NCBI GenBank assembly: GCA_036399175.1
Contig: DASWNP010000056.1
Location: 33,308-97,307 of the forward strand
Reading direction: 5' to 3'
From: DASWNP01 sp036399175
GTDB lineage: Bacteria; Acidobacteriota; Blastocatellia; Pyrinomonadales; Pyrinomonadaceae
DNA length: 64,000 nt
The first letter of the stretch is position 1; each line of letters opens with the position of its first letter. Below the pieces are notes generated by a model. The model worked only from the letters and a program-made list of their open reading frames with translations. It had not been told where the DNA came from and did no database searches. Positions 17,263 through 26,253 of the stretch are shown here, piece by piece. The position numbers were made by a program, and so were the translations under genes.

Positions 17263-20200
17263 TTAGAACCTGAAGCGTCCCTGAAATTCGACGACGCGAC
17301 CGGCGAGCGCGCCGCGCGCGCGTCCGAAGTTGGGGCTGGTGACGAAGGTGTTGTCGTCGCCGTAGTTGAAGGGAAGCAGGTTGAGCATGTTGAAAGCGTT
17401 GAAGAAGTTGGCGCGGATTTCAAAGTTGGCGGCTTCGCCGAGGAAGCCGACGTTGGGCAGGCCGAAGAGCTTGACGAGGCTCAAATCGAGCGAGCGATAG
17501 TTTGGGCCTCGGAAAGAGTTTCGACCGACCTGCGGATTGCCGGGCGTGGTGATGTCGAAATACTTGAGGCCGCCGCCGGGGAAGATGCCGCCGGGCTGTG
17601 TGAAGTTTTCGTTTGAAGTTTCGAGCGCGCCGCCGAAGTAGCGCGCCGCACGCTCGAAGCAGCCCTGCCCGTCGCCGTTGAGGTCGTTGCAGTGTTTGGG
17701 CGTCCAGGGAAAGCCCGTGTGGGCGGTGAAGATGCCGTTAATCTGCCAGCCGCCGAGGAGTTTTCCGACAGTATCGCGCCGGTTGCGGAAGAGGGGCAAA
17801 TCCCAGAGGCCGGAGAGGACGAAGTGATGGCGCACGTCGAAGTCGGAAGGGCCGCGCTGTGCGCGCAGGTTGCGCGGGTCAGTCTGGTTGGCGTTGCCGC
17901 CGAACTCGTAGGAGAGCGTGTCGATGCTCTTACTCCAACGATAGATGGTGTCGAGCTGGAAGCCCTGAGCGAAACGGCGACTGAGACGCGCGTTCATGGC
18001 GTTGAAGTTGGCGTTCACGTCCGGCAGGGGGAAGAAGATTTGGAAGAAGGAGGGGTTGTCGGCGTCGAAGAGGAAGTTGAGATTGGTCGTGCGAATGAGC
18101 TTGTGGCTGCTGCTGCCCTGATAGCCGAGCGAGGCGACGAGGTTGTAGGGGAGCAGGTATTCGCCGTCGAACGAATAGGCGTAGACGTAGGCGTTGGGCA
18201 GGTTGGGCTGAGCGCCGTAAAGCTCTGTGGAGATGATGTCGCCGGTGCGGCGGTCGATGAGTCCGCCGTTACGCGGGTCGATGCCGGGCGTGATGTTGGG
18301 GTTGGGCGGAAAGTCTGTGGGCGACCCCGTAGGGCTGAAGGTGTAGAAAATCTGGCGTGCAACGTCGGTGTCCGTGTCCTGGAAGGCGCAGCAGACGAAG
18401 CGGCGCGCGAAGAAGGGCGGATTGCCGCGCACGTTGGCGAGGATGTTGTTGAAGATGCGGTTGTAGGCGACGCCGAAGCCGCCCCGGAAGACCAGCTTGT
18501 CGTCGAAGCGCGAAGGGCTCCACGCGAAGCCGACGCGCGGCGCGAAGTTGTTTCGGTCGGGCTCGAAGAGTCTATCGACGAGGACGACGCGCCCGCCCGT
18601 CAGCTCCTGTCCCGCCGGGCCGGGAATAAAGTTGCTCAGGCGTCCGCGCTTTTCGGTGATGGGCGTGAAATATTCCCAACGCAGGCCGAGGTTGATGGTC
18701 AGGTTGGGACGCGCTTTCCAGTCGTCCTGCGCGAAGAGGCTGTAGGTGCTGGTGCGGAAGTAGCGCTGAGCGTCGGCGGCTGCGCCGGTCTGCGGGTCGA
18801 TGTTGATGGCTTCGAGGATGGGCGCGTCGTTGGCGAGACCGAAGAGGGTGAAGAAAGAGAACTCAGGACGCGCGCCGCCCAGAAGATTGTTGTTGTCCTG
18901 CTCCTTACGAATCTCGACGCCGAACTTCATGCCGTGATTGCCGAAGGTGCGCGTCAGGATGTCGCGCAGCTCGAAGGTGTTCTGCGCGAAGATGCCGGGC
19001 GTAACTTCGGAGCGCTCCGCGCCGAAGAAGATGTCGCCGCCGAGCAGAGGCGTGCCGATGCCAGAGATGCTCGTGCGCAGGCCGAGACCCTCGACCTTGA
19101 TACGAGGGATGCCGAAATTAGCATCGCCCGCAGATTCCACCTGATTGAAGGCGAAGCGTGTGAAGTTGAAGCGAAGCTCGTTCAAAGTCGTCGGCGAGAC
19201 GACGTGATTCCATGTGATGGCCGCCGCCGAGTTGAAGGGTTTGAAGTTGAGGTCTCCGAGCGGGCGCGTGGCGTTGTTGCCGACATCGGTCTGGAGGTCG
19301 TTGCGGCGCGTCAGGTAAGTGCTGAAGGCGAAAGTGTCGTTGCCGCGAATGTAGTCGATGCGCGTGTTGAACTGGTTGCCGCGCTCGCGCGCGGGGATGG
19401 CGAGCTGTGCGAGCTGCACGTCGGGGATGGCATCGAGGCCGCCGCCCGCGCGGTTGAAGCCGGTGCGCGAGCCGAGCGTGCCGGTGGGCGAGCCGAGGTC
19501 TAGGCCGCCCCCGACTTCCTGACAGACCGTGCCGGGGAAGACGGCGTTGGCGCAGGTGATTGGCACATTGGCGATGACGCGCGGCTCGACGCCCGGCGTG
19601 CTGAAGAGACGCGCGGCGAGGCTGTTCGGCCTGACGGTTCTAATCAACTGCCGAAACTGCTCGGTCTCGACGAAGGCGATGCGCGAGCGGTTCGTGTTGT
19701 TGCGAAGCCCCTCGTAGGAGAAGAAGAAGAAGAGCTTGTCGCGCACGATGGGGCCACTGATGCTTCCGCCGTACTGCCGGAAATTCTGCTCGACGCGCTG
19801 CTGCGGCACGTTCGGCCCGTTGTACTTGTTGAAGGCGTTCAAGCCGGGGCTGTTGTACTTGGCGAAGAGGCTGCCGTGAAAGACGTTTCCGCCGTTCTGC
19901 GAAATCACTTCGACCTGCGCGCCGGAGTTGCGTCCGTCCTCGGCCGTGTAGGAGGTCGATTTAACTCGCACTTCTTTGACCGATTCCTGGTTCGGCGTCA
20001 CCACCGCCGCGCCGCCCCAACCCAGGCTGTTGACGCTTACGCCGTCAATCTGAAAATTGTTGGCCGAAACTCTCTGACCGTTGGCCGACACCTGCACCTG
20101 ATTCTCGACTTGAAAGACAGAAGAGTTTGAGCCGCCCGGCCCAGAGACGTTCGGCAGGTTGACCGCCGCGCCGCTGCCCTGTCGCGCGCCGCTGCCGAAG

Positions 20201-20706
20201 ACGCCGGGCGTCAGGCGCACAAGCTCGTAGGGGTCGCGCCCGACCTGCGGCAGACGCCGCACCTCTTCGGTCGTGATGGCACGCGTGATGTTCGCGTTCT
20301 CGGTTTCGAGCGCCGCCGTGCTGTCGCTCGTCACCGTGACGGTCTCGGCCACCTCCCCCGTCGTCAGAATCACATCGACTCCCTGCGTTTCCTCCGCGCC
20401 CACGCGGACGCTCTCCAGCACGGTCTTCTTGAAGCCGCTTTTCTCGACGGCGAGCGTGTACAGGCCGGGCGCGAGCCCCGTGATGCGATAGAAGCCTTCC
20501 TCGCTCGACTCAGCCTGCTGCGCGCGGTTGGTCTCCCTGCTCGTCAGCGTGACGGTCGCGCCGGGGACGACAGCGCCCGCCGGGTCTGTCACCGTTCCCT
20601 GCACGGCGGCCTGAAACTGCGCGTGCGTCGTCGTCGTCGCCGACAGGAGCACGAGCGCGCAGGCACACAAAAGAGCGCGTAACGAAACGGGAATTCTTTG
20701 CGACAT
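17263..20706 (-). CDS. TonB-dependent receptor with carboxypeptidase-regulatory domain
   Basis: A 1147-residue outer-membrane receptor of the acidobacterial type. I start at ATG 20706: GGGAG lies upstream and the product begins with a signal peptide (LRALLCACALVLLSATTTTHA). The frame is open a further 83 codons, but without signal features. Residues about 32-110 form the CarboxypepD_reg-like domain (VQGTVTDPAGAVVPGATVTL). A plug domain follows (EVRRLPQVGRDPYELVRLTPGVFG), then a large 22-strand barrel ending in FRF. Such receptors move large ligands, often glycans or siderophores, using TonB energy. Position beside the GH144-like/GH3 pair suggests a glycan ligand, but transcription is separated by a terminator. 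Confidence 0.9.
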   Translation of the reverse strand: MSQRIPVSLRALLCACALVLLSATTTTHAQFQAAVQGTVTDPAGAVVPGATVTLTSRETNRAQQAESSEEGFYRITGLAPGLYTLAVEKSGFKKTVLESVRVGAEETQGVDVILTTGEVAETVTVTSDSTAALETENANITRAITTEEVRRLPQVGRDPYELVRLTPGVFGSGARQGSGAAVNLPNVSGPGGSNSSVFQVENQVQVSANGQRVSANNFQIDGVSVNSLGWGGAAVVTPNQESVKEVRVKSTSYTAEDGRNSGAQVEVISQNGGNVFHGSLFAKYNSPGLNAFNKYNGPNVPQQRVEQNFRQYGGSISGPIVRDKLFFFFSYEGLRNNTNRSRIAFVETEQFRQLIRTVRPNSLAARLFSTPGVEPRVIANVPITCANAVFPGTVCQEVGGGLDLGSPTGTLGSRTGFNRAGGGLDAIPDVQLAQLAIPARERGNQFNTRIDYIRGNDTFAFSTYLTRRNDLQTDVGNNATRPLGDLNFKPFNSAAAITWNHVVSPTTLNELRFNFTRFAFNQVESAGDANFGIPRIKVEGLGLRTSISGIGTPLLGGDIFFGAERSEVTPGIFAQNTFELRDILTRTFGNHGMKFGVEIRKEQDNNNLLGGARPEFSFFTLFGLANDAPILEAINIDPQTGAAADAQRYFRTSTYSLFAQDDWKARPNLTINLGLRWEYFTPITEKRGRLSNFIPGPAGQELTGGRVVLVDRLFEPDRNNFAPRVGFAWSPSRFDDKLVFRGGFGVAYNRIFNNILANVRGNPPFFARRFVCCAFQDTDTDVARQIFYTFSPTGSPTDFPPNPNITPGIDPRNGGLIDRRTGDIISTELYGAQPNLPNAYVYAYSFDGEYLLPYNLVASLGYQGSSSHKLIRTTNLNFLFDADNPSFFQIFFPLPDVNANFNAMNARLSRRFAQGFQLDTIYRWSKSIDTLSYEFGGNANQTDPRNLRAQRGPSDFDVRHHFVLSGLWDLPLFRNRRDTVGKLLGGWQINGIFTAHTGFPWTPKHCNDLNGDGQGCFERAARYFGGALETSNENFTQPGGIFPGGGLKYFDITTPGNPQVGRNSFRGPNYRSLDLSLVKLFGLPNVGFLGEAANFEIRANFFNAFNMLNLLPFNYGDDNTFVTSPNFGRARGALAGRVVEFQGRFRF

Positions 20707-21015
20707 GATTTTTGAGAGTCTCCCTTCTTGAACGAACGATTGCCCGGAGCTTCTGAAGGCGCGCACACGCCGTTTGCCCGAAACGCCGAACTGACGGAAA
20801 CGGCGCGCTCCGATATAAAGAAAGCTTCGCGCAGACGTGGCCTGAAGGCCACCTTGAGAATTTAAAGCGGGTCGGGGGGAACTTGAGATGCGGCGGAACA
20901 TCCCTCGCAAGTCGCCGGCACTATTCGTCTGTCTTGGTCGGACAACAAATAACACCTGCGCCCGAAAATTTCAACGGAAAGTTTCGGCCACCCGCTCGGA
21001 GCAATCAACCGATCA
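20707..21015. other. Gap upstream of the TonB receptor
   Basis: 309 nt with no credible gene. On the minus strand a weak sigma-70-like pair (TTGAAA, 16 nt, TTATTT, around 20948-20975) could drive the receptor gene; the -10 match is poor. The region near the receptor contains its ribosome-binding site. No repeat is seen. Confidence 0.35.
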
Positions 21016-21585
21016 TCAAGTGCTTCCGAGCCGCAGGCCGAACATGAGGATGAATAAGAGAAGTAAGAGCCCGAACAGGAGAGCCACCGCCGCGTGATAG
21101 CGTTCGTTTCTGACGACTGCCGAGAGGCAGAGCAGGGCGAACCAGAGGGCGAAAGTAATCATGACGGGCGGAGGCGACGGGCGGCCTGTGAGCAGCCAGT
21201 TCTCGGCGCTCATCAAGGCCGTGAAGGCGGCGTTGATGCCGAAGAAGATGGAATGGTTCTCGTAGAAATACTCCCGCAGGTCAATCGAAGCCTCGGGCTC
21301 CAGCTTCGGTATCAGGAACGAGGCTGCGATGTAGAGGAGCACGGGCGGGAGGAGCAGAAGGAGAAAGGAGAAGAAGTTCCAGTCACGCAGCAGACGCAGA
21401 TTCCACATCGTCCACCAAAGAAAGATGTGTCCGACGAAGGTGAGGCCGACCCAGAGCAGGTGTACCCAGTAGAACCTGACCCTCCGGCGAGCCTTGACCA
21501 GCTCGACGATGCCCGTCAGAAGGTGGGACAGGCCGAGGCCGATGACGACCGAGAAGATAACCGAGATGTAACTGAATGCATCCAT
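21016..21585 (-). CDS. Uncharacterised multi-pass membrane protein
   Basis: A 189-residue, strongly hydrophobic protein with about six predicted membrane segments (SVVIGLGLSHLLTGIVEL, LLWVGLTFVGHIFLWW, FFSFLLLLLPPVLLYIAA, ALMSAENWLL region, MITFALWFALLCLSAVV, ALLFGLLLLLFILMF). The first segment with GLGLSHLLTG resembles small uncharacterised integral membrane proteins found in many bacteria. No catalytic motif is seen. Start ATG 21585 has no strong Shine-Dalgarno. Function not recognised. Confidence 0.7.
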   Translation of the reverse strand: MDAFSYISVIFSVVIGLGLSHLLTGIVELVKARRRVRFYWVHLLWVGLTFVGHIFLWWTMWNLRLLRDWNFFSFLLLLLPPVLLYIAASFLIPKLEPEASIDLREYFYENHSIFFGINAAFTALMSAENWLLTGRPSPPPVMITFALWFALLCLSAVVRNERYHAAVALLFGLLLLLFILMFGLRLGST

Positions 21586-21601
21586 GTCCGCAGAATAATC
21601 A

Positions 21602-21620
21602 GTTGATGAGAAGGATGCTG
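21602..21620. repeat. 19-nt dispersed repeat, copy 2
   Basis: Identical to 5564-5582 (GTTGATGAGAAGGATGCTG), in the same orientation and likewise just outside a gene end. Confidence 0.4.
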
Positions 21621-21657
21621 AAGAGGCGTCGCCCGTGCACGCCGCCGTCAGGGCGCG

Positions 21658-22254
21658 CTACCTGTCGTCGCTCCCGAACGCGTCGCCGGGCAGCTCGACG
21701 AGTCCGCGCCCCTCGAACTCTCCGGGCGTCGGCAGCGTGTCCAGCAGACCGTTGAGCCAGCCTTTGTACTGCCTGTCCCAGAGTATGGTCGCAACTGCCG
21801 TCGCAAGGTTAAGGCAGTGTCTCGTCGGTATCACGACGAACCGATGGCAGTGGCTCAGAAGACCTCGGTCGATGCTGCCGTCTTCAGGCCCGAAGACGTA
21901 GAGAGCGTTCTCCGGATGCTCGAAGCTATGCAGCGGCTCTGACTTCTCGCGCACCTCGACGGCCACCGGCGTTGCGTCGGCGAACTGCTCGAACGGGTAA
22001 TCGTAATTGATTATCTGAACGTCCGCGTAGCCCTTCATGCGCTCCTCCCTCGGCAGTCGTTTCCTCGGCGAAATATCCAGAGCCACCCGCTCGCCCGTGT
22101 ACCAGACCTGTTCGAGGCCATAGCAGGATGCCAGCCGCATCACCATGCCGACGTTGTGTGCATATTTGGGGTCGGCCAGAAGAATGGCCGGTGTTCGACC
22201 GACCGGGACGCCCGTCTTCTCCGAAACCTTTTTGACGACCTCTTTTTCCTGCAT
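21658..22254 (-). CDS. SpoU/TrmH-family RNA methyltransferase
   Basis: A 198-residue SPOUT-class methyltransferase using S-adenosylmethionine to 2'-O-methylate RNA. The three SpoU motifs are visible in order: PKYAHNVGMVMRLASCYG (motif 1, Asn and Arg conserved), YVFGPEDGSIDRGLL (motif 2) and FVVIPTRHCLNLATAVATILWDR (motif 3, forming the knot). It lacks the N-terminal substrate-binding extension of RlmB, so it is a minimal enzyme; a tRNA or rRNA target cannot be told from sequence. The genes on both sides are unrelated. Confidence 0.85.
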   Translation of the reverse strand: MQEKEVVKKVSEKTGVPVGRTPAILLADPKYAHNVGMVMRLASCYGLEQVWYTGERVALDISPRKRLPREERMKGYADVQIINYDYPFEQFADATPVAVEVREKSEPLHSFEHPENALYVFGPEDGSIDRGLLSHCHRFVVIPTRHCLNLATAVATILWDRQYKGWLNGLLDTLPTPGEFEGRGLVELPGDAFGSDDR

Positions 22255-22318
22255 ACCCTGCGGCTTCCGAAGGCAAAGCCGCTCCCTCCTTTTTCGTTCC
22301 GAGCTTCAGCGCGACGGT

Positions 22319-23083
22319 CTATTGAGAGAATTTCGTCGTGTAGAGGATGCCGTAGAGGGCGTCTTCGTGGCGCGCGAAATCCTTGCCGCGCGAGGCGAGG
22401 ATGATGTTGACGAGCTGTGTCTGGCCTTTGTAGCTGCGGTAGGCCATCCACTGCAAACGCTGCGGGCTGTCCTCATCCTCGGGCGACGACTCACGAAACT
22501 GCACGCCTCGAACGCCGTCGAGCTTCATCCATCGCACTTCGTCAACCTCGCCGTTCTGCTTGCGCGTCTGCGCGGCGTCGTAGAAGGCTTTGAGACTCAT
22601 GTCGGTGGGAAAGTCTCCGGCCATCGGCGAGACGCTGACGATGAGCGAGGCCGCATCCCATGAGCCGGGCGAGCGCCAGAGCAGCGAACGGCTGTCAGCC
22701 GACTGTTTGCTCCAACGCTGCGGAACCGTCCACGAAATCTCCTGCTGCTCCCACGTCGCCGTCTGTCCGCCCGCGACAGCGGCTGACTGTGCCGAAGTGG
22801 GCGAAGGAGTCTCCGCTCCGTCGTCGTCGTTTGCGTCGCTTGAGGCGGAGGACGAAGAGGTCGTCGCATTGGAGTCTCCTGCGCGCGACGCGGTCTGCGA
22901 TTTTTGATTGAACCAGAAGAGGCCGCCGACTGCCGCGAGGACAAGGACGATTGCGCCGAGCCCGACGACGACCGCGGCGATAATGCCGATGATGCAGCCT
23001 TTCGAGAGTCCGTTTTTCTTCGCGGGCGGCTGGCCGGTGTACGTGCCGCCCGGGGACGGCGGCGAGTTGGGGAAGTTCTGCAT
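22319..23083 (-). CDS. Membrane-anchored protein of unknown function
   Basis: A 254-residue protein preceded by AAGGAGG. It has a short Pro/Gly-rich cytoplasmic N-terminus, one membrane segment at about residues 30-56 (IIGIIAAVVVGLGAIVLVLA), a Ser/Asp/Thr-rich linker (TTSSSSASSDANDDDGAETP), then a globular domain of about 135 residues. The domain (EISWTVPQRWSKQ ... SLIVSVSPM ... VQFRES ... WMAYRSYKGQTQLVNIILAS) resembles the PsbP/DcrB-type fold seen in many anchored proteins of unknown role; that likeness is impressionistic. No enzyme motif is seen. Confidence 0.65.
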   Translation of the reverse strand: MQNFPNSPPSPGGTYTGQPPAKKNGLSKGCIIGIIAAVVVGLGAIVLVLAAVGGLFWFNQKSQTASRAGDSNATTSSSSASSDANDDDGAETPSPTSAQSAAVAGGQTATWEQQEISWTVPQRWSKQSADSRSLLWRSPGSWDAASLIVSVSPMAGDFPTDMSLKAFYDAAQTRKQNGEVDEVRWMKLDGVRGVQFRESSPEDEDSPQRLQWMAYRSYKGQTQLVNIILASRGKDFARHEDALYGILYTTKFSQ

Positions 23084-23384
23084 GAGTCTCAGCGCCTCCT
23101 TCTCAAGCGCGCGGCTGGATTGAATGAATTTCTTAAAACACGAGGGACATCTCGGCTGGAATTTCGACGCCGGACTATATCACGCCCCGCCCCATTTTCG
23201 AGGCTTAAATTCTACTCAACGACCGACCACTCACACGGGCGCGTTCGCGCGCCTGACTCGCGCGCTTGCGGCACGGTCAGGCCGAAAATTTCGATGGCAT
23301 TCTTCACCGAAGCTTTGGTAAGCTAAGCCCTGCTCGAAGAAAATATATCCCCGTTGTTCAAAAGAAATCTTAAGCGCCGGATAG
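23084..23384. other. Divergent intergenic region
   Basis: About 300 nt between the divergent anchored-protein gene and the xyl operon. It must contain both promoters, but I see no strong -35/-10 pair. No gene or repeat is recognised before H4. Confidence 0.3.
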
Positions 23385-23488
23385 AAGTCCGGAGTCTGGA
23401 GTCTAAAGTCTGGAGTCCGGGAGTCAAAAGGAGAAAGCCTTTGTCTTTTGTCTTTGACTCTGGACTCCGGACTCCAGACTTTAGACTC
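23385..23488. repeat. Heptad inverted repeat H4 (GGAGTCT type)
   Basis: Left arm 23385-23430 (GGAGTCT, GGAGTCT, AAAGTCT, GGAGTCC units), complementary right arm 23451-23488. It stands directly upstream of xylF, whose Shine-Dalgarno AAGGAG begins 11 nt after the arm. It uses the same unit as H5, H10 and H15. Confidence 0.88.
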
Positions 23489-23513
23489 ATACAAAATTAA
23501 GGAGCCGAAACTG

Positions 23514-24599
23514 ATGCGAAACGCGAAAACCCGTGTGGCCGTTTTACTGACCGCGACTCTTCTGCTGCTGCTCTCTCTCCTGTCGGGCGGATGCGTGAGT
23601 GCGCCGCAGGAGCAGGGCGCGGCCAACGGCGGCGGCGGCGCGGCGAGAGACAAGTCGGGGCCTGTGCGCATCGGTTTCTCGATGGACACTTTGAAGGAGG
23701 AACGCTGGCAGCGCGATAAGGAACTGGTCGAGGCGCGCGCCAAAGAGCTGGGCGCGGAAATCTTCATCGAGGTCGCCAACGGCGACGACGCGCGCCAGAT
23801 AAATCAGGTCGATACGCTCTTGACGAAGGGCGTCGATGTGCTCATCGTCGCGCCGCACAACGGCGACGTGGCAGCCTCCATCGTCGATAAGGCGCACCGT
23901 CAGAACGTCCCCGTCATCAGCTACGACCGCCTGATAAAGAACTCCGAGGTTGACCTCTACGTCTCGCATCAGGTGGAGAAAATCGGCGAGATGCAGGGAC
24001 GCTACGCCTTTGAGCGCGCCGCTTCCGGCAACTACGTCCTCATCGGCGGCTCGCAGACCGACAACAACGCGCTGCTGCTTCGCAAAGGTCAGATGAACGT
24101 CCTCAAGCCAGCCATCGACGGCGGGAAGATAAAGGTTATCTCCGACCAGTACGCGCGCGAATGGCTGGCGAGCGAGGCGCTCCGAATCACCGAAGACGCG
24201 CTCACCAAGACCGGCAACGACATACAGGCCATCGTCGCCTCCAACGACGGCACGGCGGGCGGCGCAATCTCGGCTCTGCCGCCGCAGCTCGTCGGCAAGG
24301 TCATCGTCACGGGTCAGGACGCGCAGCTCGACGCCTGCCAGCGAATCGTCGAAGGCCGCCAGACCATGACCATCTACAAGCCCATCAAGCCGCTCGCCTA
24401 CAGCGCCGTCGAATCGGCCATCAAGCTCGCGCGCGGCGAAAAGCCCACCGCGCCCGACAAGGTCAACAACGGCAAGATAGATGTCCCCTCCATTCTTCAA
24501 GAGCCCATCGTCGTCGATAAAAACAACATGATGGACACCGTCATCAAGGACGGCTATCACAAGCAGGAAGATGTCTACAAAAACGCTCCGAAGCAGTGA
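23514..24599 (+). CDS. xylF: Sugar ABC transporter substrate-binding lipoprotein, XylF-type
   Basis: A 361-residue periplasmic binding protein, with ATG 23514 chosen because AAGGAG lies 8 nt upstream. The frame also runs back through repeat H4, but that is repeat-encoded. The signal peptide ends in a lipobox (LLSLLSGGC), so the mature protein is lipid-anchored. The body matches D-xylose-binding proteins: RIGFSMDTLKEERWQRDK, AEIFIEVANGDDARQINQVD, VDVLIVAPHNGDV, VPVISYDRLI, VTGQDAQLDACQRIV and GKQTMT-like GRQTMTIYKPIKPLA. It is the first gene of the xylF-xylG-xylH set. The ligand is probably xylose or a related pentose/hexose. Confidence 0.9.
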   Translation: MRNAKTRVAVLLTATLLLLLSLLSGGCVSAPQEQGAANGGGGAARDKSGPVRIGFSMDTLKEERWQRDKELVEARAKELGAEIFIEVANGDDARQINQVDTLLTKGVDVLIVAPHNGDVAASIVDKAHRQNVPVISYDRLIKNSEVDLYVSHQVEKIGEMQGRYAFERAASGNYVLIGGSQTDNNALLLRKGQMNVLKPAIDGGKIKVISDQYAREWLASEALRITEDALTKTGNDIQAIVASNDGTAGGAISALPPQLVGKVIVTGQDAQLDACQRIVEGRQTMTIYKPIKPLAYSAVESAIKLARGEKPTAPDKVNNGKIDVPSILQEPIVVDKNNMMDTVIKDGYHKQEDVYKNAPKQ

Positions 24600-24602
24600 T
24601 TA

Positions 24603-24720
24603 AGTCTGGAGTCTCGGAGTCTGGAGTCTGGAGTCAAAGACAAAAGGCAAGTGCGCTCGCTTTCGACTTCTCGACTTCAGACTCCAGACTCCGAGACTCC
24701 CGACTCCCGACTCCCGACTT
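24603..24720. repeat. Heptad inverted repeat H5 (GGAGTCT type)
   Basis: Left arm 24603-24641 and right arm 24664-24720 (ending in three GACTCCC variants), occupying the complete gap between xylF and xylG. The ATG of xylG is the next base after the arm, so the repeat is the 5' untranslated context of xylG. Confidence 0.88.
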
Positions 24721-26253
24721 ATGAATCTTTTGGAGATGCGCGCCATCACAAAGACGTTTCCGGGCGTGCGTGCGCTCGACGGCGTGACGTTCGACCTTCA
24801 CGCCGGAGAGTTTCACGCGCTCGTCGGCGAGAACGGCGCGGGCAAATCGACTTTGATGAAGGTGCTCGGCGGAGTTTATCCGCATCCGCAGTATGGCGGG
24901 CAGATTTTCATCCAGGGCGAGGAGCGGCGTTTCGGCGGCGTGCGCGACGCCGAGCAGGCCGGAATCGCCGTCATCTTTCAGGAGCTTTCGCTCATCAAGG
25001 AGATGACGATTGGCGAGAACATCTTTCTCGGGCGCGAGCCGCGCCGCTTTGGCGTCATTCGCTGGGAGGAACTCTACAGCCGCGCCGCACAGCTTCTCGA
25101 AGAGCTTCATCTCCCGCTCGACCCGCGCACGCCCGTCGGCAATCTCGGCATCGGCCAGCAACAGCTCGTCGAGATAGCGAAGGCGCTCTCACAGCAGGCG
25201 CGCATCCTCGTCTTAGACGAGCCGACAGCCGCGCTCACCGAATCCGAGGTCGAGACTCTCTTCCGGATTCTCAACCGACTGCGCGAGCGCGGCGTCGGCA
25301 TGATTTACATTTCGCACAAGCTGCACGAAGTCTTTCGCATGAGCGACCGCATCACGGTTTTACGCGACGGGCGCACGGTCGGCACAGACAGGACGAGCGA
25401 TTTGGACGAGCCGCGCATCATCGCGCGGATGGTCGGGCGCGAAGTCGGCGACATCTTCCCCGAAGCAGACCACCCGCGCGGCGAAACAATCTTCGAGGCG
25501 CGCAACATGACGGTCGAAGACCCGAACGTGCCGGGCAAGCTGCTTGTCAAGGGCGTGAGTTTCGCGGTGCGTCGCGGCGAAGTTTTAGGCATCGCGGGTT
25601 TGATGGGCGCGGGGCGGAGCGAGCTTTTGATGGCGATTTTCGGAGCGCACACGGGACGCGTGCGAGGCGAAATCCTCGTCGAAGGCCGACCCGTGCGCAT
25701 CGCTCGCCCCTCGGACGCCATCGCGCAGGGCATCGGCTTCGTCACCGAAGACCGCAAGCGTTTCGGACTCGTGCTCGACCAGACGATTCTCAACAACATG
25801 ACGCTCGCAAGCCTGAGCCGTCTCTCAGGACGCTTCGTCACCGACACGGACGCCGAGGCGGCGGCGGGCGAGCGCGCGATGGGCGACCTCAGAGTTAAAG
25901 CCACGTCGGTTTTCACCGTCGCCGGGACGCTCTCGGGCGGCAACCAGCAGAAGGTCGTGCTCGCCAAGTGGCTGCTCACCAACCCGCGCGTGCTCTTTCT
26001 GGACGAGCCGACGCGCGGCATCGACGTGGGCGCGAAGCAGGAAATCTACGCGCAGATAAATCGCCTCGCGCAAACCGGGCTCGCCATCGTCCTCGTCTCT
26101 TCTGAGCTGCCCGAAGTGCTCGGCCTCTCCGACCGCGTCCTCGTCCTGCACGAAGGGCGCGTCACGGGCGAGTTCAAACGAGCCGAAGCCACACCCGAAG
26201 CCGTCATGGCCTGCGCGACCGGACACGAAAAAACAGTGATGAGTGACAAGTGA
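24721..26253 (+). CDS. xylG: Sugar ABC transporter, double ATPase subunit (XylG-type)
   Basis: A 510-residue protein with two ABC domains in tandem, as in RbsA/XylG/MglA. Domain 1 has Walker A GENGAGKST (about residue 38), signature region LGIGQQQLVEIAKAL and Walker B ILVLDEPTAAL. Domain 2 has the usual degenerate Walker A (GLMGAGRSEL), signature LSGGNQQKVVLAKWL and Walker B VLFLDEPTRGID. Gap-filling repeat H5 precedes it directly, leaving no clear Shine-Dalgarno. The final residues TVMSDK and the stop are read from the GTGACGA-type repeat H6. Confidence 0.93.
   Translation: MNLLEMRAITKTFPGVRALDGVTFDLHAGEFHALVGENGAGKSTLMKVLGGVYPHPQYGGQIFIQGEERRFGGVRDAEQAGIAVIFQELSLIKEMTIGENIFLGREPRRFGVIRWEELYSRAAQLLEELHLPLDPRTPVGNLGIGQQQLVEIAKALSQQARILVLDEPTAALTESEVETLFRILNRLRERGVGMIYISHKLHEVFRMSDRITVLRDGRTVGTDRTSDLDEPRIIARMVGREVGDIFPEADHPRGETIFEARNMTVEDPNVPGKLLVKGVSFAVRRGEVLGIAGLMGAGRSELLMAIFGAHTGRVRGEILVEGRPVRIARPSDAIAQGIGFVTEDRKRFGLVLDQTILNNMTLASLSRLSGRFVTDTDAEAAAGERAMGDLRVKATSVFTVAGTLSGGNQQKVVLAKWLLTNPRVLFLDEPTRGIDVGAKQEIYAQINRLAQTGLAIVLVSSELPEVLGLSDRVLVLHEGRVTGEFKRAEATPEAVMACATGHEKTVMSDK

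Noticed and set aside
17692..19503. 603-residue plus-strand reading frame
   Set aside because: Antisense to the TonB-dependent receptor; composition (Val, Glu, Asp, Gly) is typical of a high-GC shadow frame.
20707..20955. 83-residue N-terminal extension of the TonB receptor
   Set aside because: No signal features; ATG 20706 has a Shine-Dalgarno and a normal signal peptide.
23448..23513. Upstream start of XylF
   Set aside because: The extension is translated from repeat H4, and AAGGAG precedes ATG 23514.
24603..24720. Heptad arrays as a CRISPR array
   Set aside because: The units are contiguous 7-mers without spacers, arranged as two complementary arms, and no cas gene is present.
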